NCBI RefSeq assembly: GCF_001039575.1
Contig: NZ_JIBT01000043.1
Location: forward strand, 1 to 43,625
Source: Halomonas sp. PR-M31
Lineage (GTDB): Bacteria; Pseudomonadota; Gammaproteobacteria; Pseudomonadales; Halomonadaceae
Length of the DNA: 43,625 nt
Reading direction: 5' to 3'
Numbering within the stretch: the stretch's first letter is position 1; every line of letters begins with the position of its first letter. This document shows, piece after piece, positions 35,113 to 43,597 of the stretch. Below the pieces are notes generated by a model that was not told where the DNA came from, ran no database searches, and was given only the letters and a program-made list of their open reading frames with translations. The translations under genes were made by a program, and so were the position numbers.

Positions 35113-35946
35113 ATGCACAAGGATACACAGCGCCCCGCTGCCAAACGACTTGCCGCCCTCTATCGCGGGCCCTTCGAGGCAGCGGAGCCACCCATGATTG
35201 CAGAACGTCCGCCGCCGGAGGCCTTGCCGGCGGCGGACTTTCTGGTGCCCGATAGACTTGAAGAGGTGTTGATTCGCTTCGGGGAGCGCTACGCGGTGTT
35301 TGAGCCACGTGGCGTCGCATCCCAATGGTCGAAGTGGTATTTCCTGGCGCTGCTGGTACCGGAACTCCTGGCGAGAGCGCTGCTTTGGCGCTCCCTGCCG
35401 GTGGCCCTGGATCGGCTTCATCTGCTACTGGCATCGGATGGTCGGGTCGAGCGCCTATGTTTTCAACGCGGCGGCGCTGGGCTACACACGGAAGATGAAA
35501 GCCTGACGCTCAACCTGCTGGATGACAATCTAGCGCCGCTGATCGAAGCCCTTGCCGGGTTTTCAGGTGCCTCGCCCCGAGTGTTCTGGAGCAATGCCGG
35601 CAATGTCTTCGAGCAGTGCCTGGGTCAGCTTGCTCATCATCCCGATGCTCTGCCCGGCATGACTGACGATCTTCAGCACTTTCTCACCCAGCGCCGATTG
35701 GCGGATGGGCGACGCAACCCCTTGTATCGACCGGTGCGCTATCAAAAACAGTCAGACGGCAGCACCCGGCGGGTGCGTCGCCTATGCTGCATCCGCTATC
35801 TTGTTCCCGAACTTGGCTACTGCGGCAACTGCCCTTTAAAAGAGCCAAATAAATTACCGAACGAAATGAAGCACAAGGCGCACGGAGCACAGGAACCGGA
35901 GCATATGGGTATATGTGAGGATTCCGAGCACCGCGCAACGAAGTGA
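35113..35946 (+). CDS. fhuF: Siderophore-iron reductase (FhuF-like), with an element-derived C-terminus
   Basis: A 277-residue protein of the FhuF family, a cytoplasmic [2Fe-2S] protein that reduces ferric hydroxamate complexes to release iron. Seen: the central block PRVFWSNAGNVFEQCL and the family-defining cysteine cluster CCIRYLVPELGYCGNC (Cys-Cys-x10-Cys-x2-Cys) near residues 226-241. Family members normally stop shortly after this cluster. Here about 31 further residues (from NKLPNE onward) are encoded by a palindromic element (35847-35969), so the natural stop has probably been displaced. The ribosome site is weak and no clear Fur-like site was seen upstream, although the REP-like repeat separates it from iutA. 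Confidence 0.88.
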   Translation: MHKDTQRPAAKRLAALYRGPFEAAEPPMIAERPPPEALPAADFLVPDRLEEVLIRFGERYAVFEPRGVASQWSKWYFLALLVPELLARALLWRSLPVALDRLHLLLASDGRVERLCFQRGGAGLHTEDESLTLNLLDDNLAPLIEALAGFSGASPRVFWSNAGNVFEQCLGQLAHHPDALPGMTDDLQHFLTQRRLADGRRNPLYRPVRYQKQSDGSTRRVRRLCCIRYLVPELGYCGNCPLKEPNKLPNEMKHKAHGAQEPEHMGICEDSEHRATK

Positions 35947-35969
35947 TTCGTTCGTGCAGATATTTATTT
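35847..35969 (+). repeat. Palindromic element between fhuF and fliA
   Basis: About 123 bases bounded by matching ends: AAATAAAT then CGAACGAA on the left, TTCGTTCG then ATTTATTT on the right. The interior is an imperfect palindrome centred on CATATGGGTATATG, flanked by GGAACC / GGATTCC and GCGCACGG / CCGCGC arms. It begins inside fhuF, provides its stop, and ends one base before the fliA stop codon. It could act as a two-way terminator or be a MITE/REP-type element. No second copy is present in the window. Confidence 0.6.
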
Positions 35970-35970
35970 C

Positions 35971-36672
35971 TCAAGCGTCTGCCAGCTTGACGCGCAACCG
36001 TGCTACCGCCTGACTATGCAACTGACAGACCCGAGATTCACTGACCCCCAGCACTGCGCCGATCTCTTTCAAGTTGAGCTCTTCCTGATAGTAAAGCCCC
36101 AGCAGCAGTTTTTCCCGCTCTGGAAGCTGGTCGATCGCCCCGACCAGGCGCTCGCGCTGTTCGCCGCTGACCAGCGCATCGAAAGGTGACTTGGGCCCGC
36201 TGATGCCGGCATCCGGCTCGTCGCCTTCAGCAAACACATCGTCATAACCCAGTAGCTGGCCGTTGTTGGTGTCCGCCAGACGCTGGCGATACTCTTCCAT
36301 GCTCAGCGACATCGCCTCGGCGATCTCCCGTTCCTCTGCCGGCCGGCCCAGCTCCTGCTCCAGGCGGCGCAAAGTTTCATCCACCTCCCGGGCGTTGCGC
36401 CGGACGCTGCGCGGCACCCAGTCGCGACTACGCAACTCGTCGATCATCGCGCCACGGATACGCTGGCTGGCATAGGTGGTAAAACTGGCACCCTGACCCG
36501 AATCATAGCGATTCAGACAGTCCAGCAGCCCCACCATACCCGCCTGAATGAGATCGTCGAGTTCGACGCTGGCCGGAAGCTTTACCTGCAACGACAGCGC
36601 CTGACGTCGCACGATAGGTAAGTACTGATCGAGTATTGCGCGCTGATCGATTTTGCCTTGTGCCGTATACAT
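35971..36672 (-). CDS. fliA: Flagellar sigma factor sigma-28 (FliA)
   Basis: A 233-residue sigma-70 family protein that directs RNA polymerase to late flagellar promoters. Seen: region 2 (ELDDLIQAGMVGLLDCLNRYD, TYASQRIRGAMIDELRSRDWVPRSVR), region 3 (LEQELGRPAEEREIAEAMSLSMEEYRQ) and region 4 with LLLGLYYQEELNLKEIGAVLGVSESRVCQLHSQ split by its helix-turn-helix. Length and sequence are typical. The start codon is ATG 36672. It is the last gene of the flagellar run here and is separated from flhE by 126 bases containing competing hairpins. Confidence 0.94.
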   Translation of the reverse strand: MYTAQGKIDQRAILDQYLPIVRRQALSLQVKLPASVELDDLIQAGMVGLLDCLNRYDSGQGASFTTYASQRIRGAMIDELRSRDWVPRSVRRNAREVDETLRRLEQELGRPAEEREIAEAMSLSMEEYRQRLADTNNGQLLGYDDVFAEGDEPDAGISGPKSPFDALVSGEQRERLVGAIDQLPEREKLLLGLYYQEELNLKEIGAVLGVSESRVCQLHSQAVARLRVKLADA

Positions 36673-36684
36673 CCCACATGCCTC

Positions 36685-36731
36685 GTGCTGTCGAAGGACG
36701 ACAGCACCATGACTTCATTGGGGTGCTGTCC
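36685..36731 (-). promoter_or_regulatory. Possible alternative-hairpin leader upstream of fliA
   Basis: Three related segments follow each other in the leader: GGACAGCACC (36722-36731), GGTGCTGTC (centre, 36699-36708 region) and CGACAGCAC (36685-36693). The middle one can pair with either flank. The downstream hairpin has a perfect 9-bp stem with a 5-base loop and ends 12 bases before the fliA start codon. Mutually exclusive pairing could control fliA expression; neither hairpin has a U-run. Confidence 0.4.
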
Positions 36732-36798
36732 ATGGGAGTAGTATTACGTCGTTTGCGTCGCTACCAAGCGACAAATACCCTTGTAAGCCGATAGCTAT

Positions 36799-37254
36799 TC
36801 AACCTTTAGGAAAACCGGGCGATATCGATCGGTAATTCACGATGACTTGAAGGCCCTGAACCAGAACCGGTTTGGGTGCGCGAGCATCCTGGGGAAGTCG
36901 AAAAACGAAAAACAGTGGCTGGTTGGGGTTCGATCCGGCCAGGGCCTGGCTGGTACCTCGGGCGGTGGGCAATGAAAAGCAGCGCTCGCCTTGGCACAGC
37001 CAGGCCTCGAGGGAAGGCTGACCCGGGGGTGGCGCAAAGCGCCAGCTGATGCTGTGAATACGAGCGTCGGGAGATAGCGAAGAAGACGGTGCAATGGGCG
37101 CGGACTGCACCAAACGCCCTGGGGTGAATAGACGTACGCTCGACGCGCTGCCGACCCAGCTGCCAGACGCTGCCTGAGCGTCCGGCGTCAATATCGACAG
37201 CACCATCAACGGTGCTATCAACAGTAGATATAAAAAGGCGCTTTGACATTTCAT
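36799..37254 (-). CDS. flhE: Flagellar protein FlhE-like
   Basis: A 151-residue secreted protein: signal peptide MKCQSAFLYLLLIAPLMVLS ending near AQAAS, then a small domain with SWVGSASSV, ISWRFAPPPG, LEAWLCQGERCFSL, PLFFVFRLPQDA and LVQGLQVIVNYR. The cysteine pair C-x5-C, the RLP motif and the position beside flhA/flhB fit FlhE, a periplasmic protein reported to prevent proton leakage through the flagellar export gate. Similarity is partial, so the name is moderately sure. The ribosome site is weak, and a REP-like repeat lies 16 bases upstream. Confidence 0.75.
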   Translation of the reverse strand: MKCQSAFLYLLLIAPLMVLSILTPDAQAASGSWVGSASSVRLFTPGRLVQSAPIAPSSSLSPDARIHSISWRFAPPPGQPSLEAWLCQGERCFSLPTARGTSQALAGSNPNQPLFFVFRLPQDARAPKPVLVQGLQVIVNYRSISPGFPKG

Positions 37255-37269
37255 GTGGATTCGCTCCAG

Positions 37270-37356
37270 CCATCGCCCGATAAATCGGTCTCCTACAAAC
37301 CCCGTGGTATCAACTACCTGTAGGAGCTCGCTTCAGCGAGCGATAGGCGCATCGAG
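37270..37356 (+). repeat. REP-like palindromic repeat, copy 2
   Basis: Partner of the copy at 34893-34980, same orientation, one base shorter in an A-run. It lies between the FlhG-like gene and flhE, where it may affect mRNA processing of the flagellar run. It contains TCTCCTACA / TGTAGGAG arms and the hairpin TCGCTTCAGCGA. Confidence 0.8.
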
Positions 37357-37405
37357 CCCCTTGTGCTATTGCACACTAAAGATAACGAGCAGCGAAATCT
37401 GCGTA

Positions 37406-37978
37406 CTAGTCTTTGCGGATTCGCGGTGGCGTGATCACCAGCAGTTGCATGTCCAGAAACTGTGCCGCTACCTGCTGAAGATTGTTGAGTAGCCCCGCCC
37501 GGGAAGGCAAGGGAGAGTGCACCAGCAGCAAACGCCGGGGCCCGCCTTGTTGTGCCAGGCGCTTGAGCATGGCGTAGGCGCGGCGAAAGCCATCCAGGTC
37601 GTCCCCCACCCACAGCGCCCAGCGGGACTGCTGGGTTACCAGCGCCGAGAAATGCGGGCTGCTCATGGACAGCGGCAGAATGCGCCAGCTCTCGGGATCT
37701 TCCACCCAGCGCTGGCCCTGAGCATGCCAGCGCGTCAAGGCATCCATTACCGGTGACACGTCTGCATCCGCACCCCGTGGAAGCCCCAGGGTGACCAGTA
37801 CTTTTGTGGTGTGGTTCGTGTCAGCCTGACTCGAATCGAACTGGCTGACCGAATCGACCAATGACTCAATTTCCGTCGTTGGCTCAACGACGGATGACGA
37901 TTCAACCGCAGCTGATGCAGCAGGCGTCTGGGACTGCGCCCAGCGCCTTAGCCCCGCGGCCTGATCGACCTGGCTCAC
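37406..37978 (-). CDS. FlhG/FleN-like protein lacking a Walker A motif
   Basis: A 190-residue protein. The N-terminus MSQVDQAAGLRRWAQ resembles the FlhF-binding DQAxxLR motif of FlhG/FleN, and the C-terminal segment WALWVGDDLDGFRRAYAMLK, then LAQQGGPRRLLLVHS, resembles the part of FlhG after its switch regions. No GKGGVGKT-type P-loop and no DxD-type switch are visible, and it is about 80-100 residues shorter than FlhG. It overlaps the flhF end by 4 bases, exactly where flhG usually follows flhF. It may be a non-ATPase replacement that keeps FlhF-GTPase activation, but this is inference. No frameshifted P-loop was found around it. Confidence 0.65.
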   Translation of the reverse strand: MSQVDQAAGLRRWAQSQTPAASAAVESSSVVEPTTEIESLVDSVSQFDSSQADTNHTTKVLVTLGLPRGADADVSPVMDALTRWHAQGQRWVEDPESWRILPLSMSSPHFSALVTQQSRWALWVGDDLDGFRRAYAMLKRLAQQGGPRRLLLVHSPLPSRAGLLNNLQQVAAQFLDMQLLVITPPRIRKD

Positions 37979-40356
37979 GCCGCCACCTCATCGATCAGCC
38001 CCGCACCGCCCAGCATGAGAAACACGTCTCGCGCGGTCAGCAGATGCAGCAGTGCATCCATCAATACCTGAGTCGAACGTCCACGCTGCTTTCCGAGTAA
38101 CCCCATCAACTGCGCCCTGACATCCATCGCCCAGTCGCTTCGCTCCTGATCGAGTCGGCTCACCGTTGCCGCAATCCCCGCTGCTATCAGCAAACGCAGC
38201 TCCGGATCAATCTTCTCGCCGGCATCCGCAAGACGCTGCCAGGCGCGACGGGTAAGTTGCGGCAGATCGTCGTGTACCAGCTGTGCCACCAGCGCCTCGG
38301 CAAAGGCGTGATCCGGCGCCTGTAAAGAGCCATGATCCGGTGATCCTCTTCCCACCACTGCATCTCGCGGCGCCAGCCAGTAGCGCTGGGCCAATTGGCG
38401 CTTGTTCTCTGGATCGCTCAAGAGACCGAACCATGCCGTCAGGGGCGCACCATCCGCCAGAGAGACCGTCAAACGAGACAGCTTCAGATGGGCATCGCGC
38501 CCACGATAGCGACAGCTCAGCTCGGTCCAGGTAGTCGCCAGGTTCGCAAGCTCCTTCAGGCGCTGACGCCTGCCTTCAACGATGACCTGGGAACCGGCCT
38601 GGGCCGTGGCCAGCCACAGCGAGCCGCTGCGCGCCATGCATTGGCGTGTCGCGGCTCCGGGGCAGCGCGGCAACAGCTGCCAGCGAATATCCAGCTGCTC
38701 CCTGGCCCAGTCCAGGCGCCCTTCTTCCCCGACAGGCAAGCGATGTATCAACCAGGGCAGTGCCTGACTCTGGCCTGCCGCGTTCAGAGACAGCGCCGGC
38801 ATCGTCCAGTCCACCCCGCTGACGGATTTGGCCTGGGCCCACAGCATGGCATGAGCCGGCTCGGCGCTCTCGAGATGGCGCTGTCTTTGTGCAACGTCGA
38901 GTAGTCCCTCAAGATGGGCCTGCTGCTGCTCCAGGGAATACCCAAGCAGCGGCCAGGCGCGTTCGAGCAGCGCGAAGCCAGCTACCTCGTTTCTCAGCGT
39001 ATTCAACGTCGAGACCAATGCCCTGCCCTGGCCCAGCAGCCCTCGGGTCAGCTGTTTGCGGGATTGAGTCTGCTTACGCTGGGAAAAAGCACCGGAAGCT
39101 TGCGGCACCTCCGCGGCAAAGGAGGAGTCTCCTTTCACGCTCAAGGCCTGATCCAGCAATGTATTCCTGTCTGCCAGGCTCAAGTCCTCCGGTACCTGCT
39201 GCCCGTGGGAGACATAGTGCAGTCGCAGGCCGTGGCGAATGGCGATATCCAGCACCGCCCCCAGACGCGGCGCTTCATCCACCTTGGTCAGAATCGCTCC
39301 GAACAGGGGCGCGCCCGCCGCCTTGGAGGCACGCTGGTAGGTCTCGACCACTTCTTCAAGGGTGTCACCGTGGCTGGCGGCATTGAGCAGCAGCAAACGC
39401 CGGATCGGACGAGCCGCCTGCCCGGATGCCTGCCCTGTTGAATCGCCGAGCATCGCAATCTGTCCCGCCAGACGCTGATCCCGCTGACTCATGCCCACAG
39501 TGTCGATGATGACCAGGCGCTTGTGAGCGAGTCTTGTCAGCAGATCCCCCAAGGGCGCATCCGCTTCCAGGGCATGCACGTCCACTCCCAGCAGTCGAGC
39601 ATAGATGCGCAGCTGCTCGTGGGCGCCAATTCGATAGCTGTCCGTGGTCACCAGGGCCACGCCCGCAGCGCCGTGGCGCATCACGTAGCGAGCGGCGAGC
39701 TTGGCGGTGGTAGTGGTTTTGCCGATACCGGTCGGGCCGATCAGGGCAAACACACCGCCTTGATCCAGCAATGCTGCTTCGTCATCGAGAATCGGTAACC
39801 TTGACGTGAGCTGACGTTTGGCCCAGGCCAGCGCCGGCTCGTCCGAGGCGTGCACCAGCTCCGCCGGCGGCGTCTCGAGCAGCTCTTCCACCAGGTGCAC
39901 ACCGAATCCGGCCCCCAGAAGACGGCGCTGCAAGCGCTCCAGGGTGCTTTCCTCTCCCCTTCGTGACGGGTCCGCCGCACGCTGGGCCTGGCCGGTCAAA
40001 AGGGTACGCAGATCCTGCATCTCCCCCAGTACTCGTTCGCTGAAAGCGGCGAAATCCGGTTGAGGCGCTGCGGGCATCTGAACGCGCTCTGTCACCTGGG
40101 ACGGTGCGGAAGCATTCGTTCTCGTCGGCTGTCTGATCGGCGCGGCGGCTTGTACCGGCTTTGGGGAAGCAGGCGGCGACTGGGTCGCAGCTGGTGAACC
40201 CACCATTTGACCGTGGGCGTCTTCCGCCATGGCCAGAATCTCCACCCCCTCCGCCACATTGCGGTTCGAGAGAATCAGGGCATCGTCGCCCAGGGCGGCG
40301 CGCAGCTGGCGCATGGCGTCGCGGCTAGTGGCCCCAACGAATCGTTTGACGCTCAT
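37975..40356 (-). CDS. flhF: Flagellar biosynthesis GTPase FlhF with long C-terminal extension
   Basis: A 793-residue protein. Residues 1-45 (MSVKRFVGATSRDAMRQLRA, DDALILSNRN) form the FlhF B domain start, a Pro-rich linker follows to about 100, then the N domain, and the SRP-type GTPase domain at about 200-415: G1 ALIGPTGIGKTTTTAKLA, G2 TTDSYRIGAHEQL, G3 IDTVGMSQRD, G4 TKVDEA, G5-region HYVSHGQQVPEDL. FlhF normally ends soon after this, at 400-500 residues. Here about 380 residues follow with no motif I can name. FlhF sets flagellar number and place at the pole. ATG 40356 shares a base with the flhA stop (TGATG); GGAGG lies upstream. Confidence 0.9.
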   Translation of the reverse strand: MSVKRFVGATSRDAMRQLRAALGDDALILSNRNVAEGVEILAMAEDAHGQMVGSPAATQSPPASPKPVQAAAPIRQPTRTNASAPSQVTERVQMPAAPQPDFAAFSERVLGEMQDLRTLLTGQAQRAADPSRRGEESTLERLQRRLLGAGFGVHLVEELLETPPAELVHASDEPALAWAKRQLTSRLPILDDEAALLDQGGVFALIGPTGIGKTTTTAKLAARYVMRHGAAGVALVTTDSYRIGAHEQLRIYARLLGVDVHALEADAPLGDLLTRLAHKRLVIIDTVGMSQRDQRLAGQIAMLGDSTGQASGQAARPIRRLLLLNAASHGDTLEEVVETYQRASKAAGAPLFGAILTKVDEAPRLGAVLDIAIRHGLRLHYVSHGQQVPEDLSLADRNTLLDQALSVKGDSSFAAEVPQASGAFSQRKQTQSRKQLTRGLLGQGRALVSTLNTLRNEVAGFALLERAWPLLGYSLEQQQAHLEGLLDVAQRQRHLESAEPAHAMLWAQAKSVSGVDWTMPALSLNAAGQSQALPWLIHRLPVGEEGRLDWAREQLDIRWQLLPRCPGAATRQCMARSGSLWLATAQAGSQVIVEGRRQRLKELANLATTWTELSCRYRGRDAHLKLSRLTVSLADGAPLTAWFGLLSDPENKRQLAQRYWLAPRDAVVGRGSPDHGSLQAPDHAFAEALVAQLVHDDLPQLTRRAWQRLADAGEKIDPELRLLIAAGIAATVSRLDQERSDWAMDVRAQLMGLLGKQRGRSTQVLMDALLHLLTARDVFLMLGGAGLIDEVAA

Positions 40357-42437
40357 CAATGACCTCCAATCAGGGTCGTGACACGAAGAGTTCTATCATC
40401 GGGAATCTCGGCCTGGGACAGCACCGACAAATGCGTCAGGCGGCGGCGCAGGAATCGCGAAAGCAGGGCTCGCAGACCGTGCTGAACCACCAGCACCAGT
40501 GGTTCGCCGCTGGCTTCCTGGCGGGCCACACCGGCTTCGGCTTCCCGCATCAGGGTATCTGCAAGGCCCGGTTCGAGCGCCCCGCCGCCGTTCATGGCCT
40601 GGCTCAACACCTGCTCCAGATTGGCATCGAGGCCGATGACGTGCAGCTCGCTCTGTCCCGGGAAGCAGTGTTGGGTAATGGCTCGACCCAGGGCCACCCG
40701 CACCACGGCGGTGAGTTCATGGGCATCGCTCTGGGGCGTGGCGTGCTCCGCCAGGGTATCCAGAATGGTGCGCAGATCGCGAATCGAAACATCCTCTTCC
40801 AGCAGGTTATGCAACAGTCGCTGAAGGGTGGTCAGGGAAATCAGCTTGGGCACCACATCCTCGACCAGGGCCTTGTTCTCGTCGCCCATCTTGTCGAGCA
40901 GCTGCTGCACTTCCTGGCGCCCCAGCATTTCACCGGCGTGGTGATGCAGGAGATGATTGAGGTGAGTGGCGACCACGGTGCCCGCGTCCACCACGGTGTA
41001 GCCATACACCTGAGCATGTTCGCGCTGGGAGGCGTCGATCCATACCGCCGGCAGTCCGAAGGCCGGGTCCGTGGTGGTGGTGCCCTCGAGACGCCCGGAC
41101 ACCTGGCCCGGATCGATGGCCAGCCACTTGCCGGGATAGGCTTCGCCGCGGCCGGTCTCGACCCCCTTCAAGGTGATTACATAGGTGTTGGGGCCCAGCT
41201 CCAGGTTGTCGCGAATGTGCACCACCGGCGGCAGGAACCCGACCTCCTGGGCAAACTTCTTGCGCACGCTCTTGATGCGTCCGAGCAGTTCGCCGTCCTG
41301 GCGATGGTCTACCAGGGGGATCAACCGATGCCCTACTTCGAGCCCCAGGGTATCCACCAGCTGAACGTCGTCCCAGCTCGCCTCCGGGGCTTCCTGGGAA
41401 GGCGGGGGTGCCGCGGCGTTGATAGTCTCTTCGGCGAGCTTGTCCTGATTGCGACGCATCAGCCACCAGGCCAGGCTACCCAGCATGACGCTGAAAAGCA
41501 GGAACACCAGATTGGGCATGCCCGGCACCAGACCCAGCAGACCCATGACGCAGGCCGCCAGAATCAAGACCCGGGGATTGGTGAACAGCTGCCCCATCAT
41601 CTGCTGCCCCACGTCCTGGTCGGTATTGACCCGGGACACGGTGACACCGGCGGCGGTGGAGATGACCAGGGCAGGAATCTGGGCGACGAGACCGTCACCG
41701 ATGGTCAGCAAGGTATAGGTGCGAGCGGCGCTGGCGAAGCTCATGTCGTGCTGCATCACCCCGATCAGCAAGCCTCCGATGAGATTGACCACCATGATGA
41801 TCAGACCAGCCACGGCGTCGCCACGCACGAACTTGCTGGCACCGTCCATGGAACCGTAGAAATCGGACTCCTGGGAGATCTCGGCGCGGCGCTTCTTGGC
41901 GTCCTCTTCCCCGATCAGACCCGCGTTCAAATCCGCATCGATGGCCATCTGCTTGCCCGGCATGGAGTCCAGCATGAAGCGCGCCCCCACCTCGGCAATA
42001 CGCCCGGCGCCCTTGGTGATGACCATGAAGTTGATGATGACCAGAATCAAGAACACCACCAGCCCCACGGCAAAATTGCCGCCGATCAGGAATTCACCGA
42101 AGGCCTGGATGACCTTGCCAGCCGCGTCGCCGCCTTCGTTGCCGTCCATCAGCACCACTCGAGTCGAGGCAACGTTGAGCGAGAGTCTCAACAGTGTGGT
42201 AAACAGCAGCACCGCGGGAAACGCGGCGAAGTCCAGGGGCTTCTGGGTAAACATGCTCACCAGCAGCACCATGATGCCCAGCGCGATGTTGAAGGTGAAG
42301 AACAGATCCAGTACAAACGGCGGCAATGGCAAGATCATCATGGACAAAATCATGAGGATCAGAATCGGCCCCGCCAGAATCTTCATGCGGGCATCGCCCA
42401 GAAAGTTCTGTCGGCCCAAGCTAGCAAACAGGTTCAT
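40356..42437 (-). CDS. flhA: Flagellar type III export gate protein FlhA
   Basis: A 693-residue inner-membrane protein that forms the nonameric ring of the flagellar export gate. Seen: about eight membrane segments in the first 320 residues, with the FHIPEP-type block appearing as the cytoplasmic loop EVGARFMLDSMPGKQMAIDADLNAG and KKRRAEISQESDFYGSMDGA, then the soluble domain with LGLEVGHRLIPLVD, LPPVVHIRDNLEL and LQRLLHNLLEEDVSIRDLRT. Start ATG overlaps flhB stop as ATGA. The opposite strand is open over almost the whole gene (743 codons) but reads as a shadow. Confidence 0.95.
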   Translation of the reverse strand: MNLFASLGRQNFLGDARMKILAGPILILMILSMMILPLPPFVLDLFFTFNIALGIMVLLVSMFTQKPLDFAAFPAVLLFTTLLRLSLNVASTRVVLMDGNEGGDAAGKVIQAFGEFLIGGNFAVGLVVFLILVIINFMVITKGAGRIAEVGARFMLDSMPGKQMAIDADLNAGLIGEEDAKKRRAEISQESDFYGSMDGASKFVRGDAVAGLIIMVVNLIGGLLIGVMQHDMSFASAARTYTLLTIGDGLVAQIPALVISTAAGVTVSRVNTDQDVGQQMMGQLFTNPRVLILAACVMGLLGLVPGMPNLVFLLFSVMLGSLAWWLMRRNQDKLAEETINAAAPPPSQEAPEASWDDVQLVDTLGLEVGHRLIPLVDHRQDGELLGRIKSVRKKFAQEVGFLPPVVHIRDNLELGPNTYVITLKGVETGRGEAYPGKWLAIDPGQVSGRLEGTTTTDPAFGLPAVWIDASQREHAQVYGYTVVDAGTVVATHLNHLLHHHAGEMLGRQEVQQLLDKMGDENKALVEDVVPKLISLTTLQRLLHNLLEEDVSIRDLRTILDTLAEHATPQSDAHELTAVVRVALGRAITQHCFPGQSELHVIGLDANLEQVLSQAMNGGGALEPGLADTLMREAEAGVARQEASGEPLVLVVQHGLRALLSRFLRRRLTHLSVLSQAEIPDDRTLRVTTLIGGH

Positions 42438-43597
42438 CGTGAATCCTCGGAAGATGAAGCAGGCCGGTTGGTATCGTCCAGCTCGGCGGGTACTGGCAGA
42501 TCGCTGGGTTTGTCGGGCATCTCGCCCCCTTCCCGGCGTACCTGCTTGAGTCGAAACGCCCAGGCCAGCACTTCGGCCACGGCGGTATAAAGAGCGGCGG
42601 GTATTTCGTGATCCAGATCCACATGGCGATACAGCGCCCGGGCAAGTGGCGGCGCCTCGAGTCGGGGAATGGCGTGCTCCTCGCCGAGTTCACGAATGCG
42701 GGCGGCAACCGCATCGGCGCCCTTGGCCACTACTCTAGGGGCGCCCATGTCATCGCTATAGCGCAGGGCCACCGCATAGTGGGTCGGGTTGGTGACGATG
42801 ACGTCCGCCTCCGGCACCTTGCTCATCATGCGACCCCGGGCCATGGCCTGCTGCTGCTGACGAATGCGACCCTTGACCTGAGGATCGCCCTCGGATTCCT
42901 TGTGCTCCTGCTTGATCTCGTCCTTGGTCATGCGCAGCTGCTTGTTGTGGCTCCAGAGCTGATAGGGCACGTCGATGAGAATCACCACCACCAACGACAG
43001 TACGATCAGGCCGCAGCACAGCGCCGCAAGCTTCAAGGCGTGAAACAGGGCGATCTGCAACGGTTGATCCATCAGGGCCAGAAGTTCGCCTCGCTTGGCC
43101 CATAAAAACGCCACCGCTACGCTGCCGGTAAGGACCGATTTGGAAATTGCCTTGGCCAGTTCCGCCAAGGCCTGGCTCGAGAACATGCGCTTCAACCCTT
43201 TAAGCGGATTGAGCTTGGAGGCCTGGGGCTTTAGGGATTTGGCGGAAATCAACCAGCCGCCGAGCAGCGCCGGGGCTACCAGGGCCACCACGGTCAGCAG
43301 AATAAAAAGCGGCGCCAAGGCGATTAGCGTATTCGTGCCCAGGGTCCAGAGGCTTGCCAGCATTCGGGTGCTGTCGAACGCAATACTGCGATCGAACAGG
43401 AACGATTGCTCCATCACCGTGCCGAGCTGGTCGTAGAGCAGCGTGCCCGTGGTCCACAGCCCCGCCACCCCGGCCATCAGCATCATAAAGGTAGAAAGCT
43501 CTCGGGAACGGGCGACCTGGCCTTCTTCCCGCGCCTTTTCCAGGCGTCGCGGCGTCGGCTCTTCGGTTTTATCGTCGTCGCTACTATCGTCGGCCAT
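42434..43597 (-). CDS. flhB: Flagellar type III export switch protein FlhB
   Basis: A 387-residue inner-membrane protein that controls export substrate specificity. Seen: EEPTPRRLEKAREEGQVARSRE at the N-terminus (a hallmark), four hydrophobic segments over about residues 30-215, then the cytoplasmic domain with KQLRMTKDEIKQEHKESEGDPQVKGRIRQ split over helices, and the self-cleavage site in VTNPTHYAVALRY (cleavage between Asn and Pro). ATG 43597 is used; a GTG at 43606 is also possible, and the window ends too soon after it to judge the promoter. The first gene of this flagellar run as seen. Confidence 0.93.
   Translation of the reverse strand: MADDSSDDDKTEEPTPRRLEKAREEGQVARSRELSTFMMLMAGVAGLWTTGTLLYDQLGTVMEQSFLFDRSIAFDSTRMLASLWTLGTNTLIALAPLFILLTVVALVAPALLGGWLISAKSLKPQASKLNPLKGLKRMFSSQALAELAKAISKSVLTGSVAVAFLWAKRGELLALMDQPLQIALFHALKLAALCCGLIVLSLVVVILIDVPYQLWSHNKQLRMTKDEIKQEHKESEGDPQVKGRIRQQQQAMARGRMMSKVPEADVIVTNPTHYAVALRYSDDMGAPRVVAKGADAVAARIRELGEEHAIPRLEAPPLARALYRHVDLDHEIPAALYTAVAEVLAWAFRLKQVRREGGEMPDKPSDLPVPAELDDTNRPASSSEDSR

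Noticed and set aside
40359-42590. A 743-codon open frame on the + strand opposite flhA
   Set aside because: It is the mirror of a clearly coding, conserved gene in GC-rich DNA, has His/Gln-rich composition without domain signals, and no suitable ribosome site.
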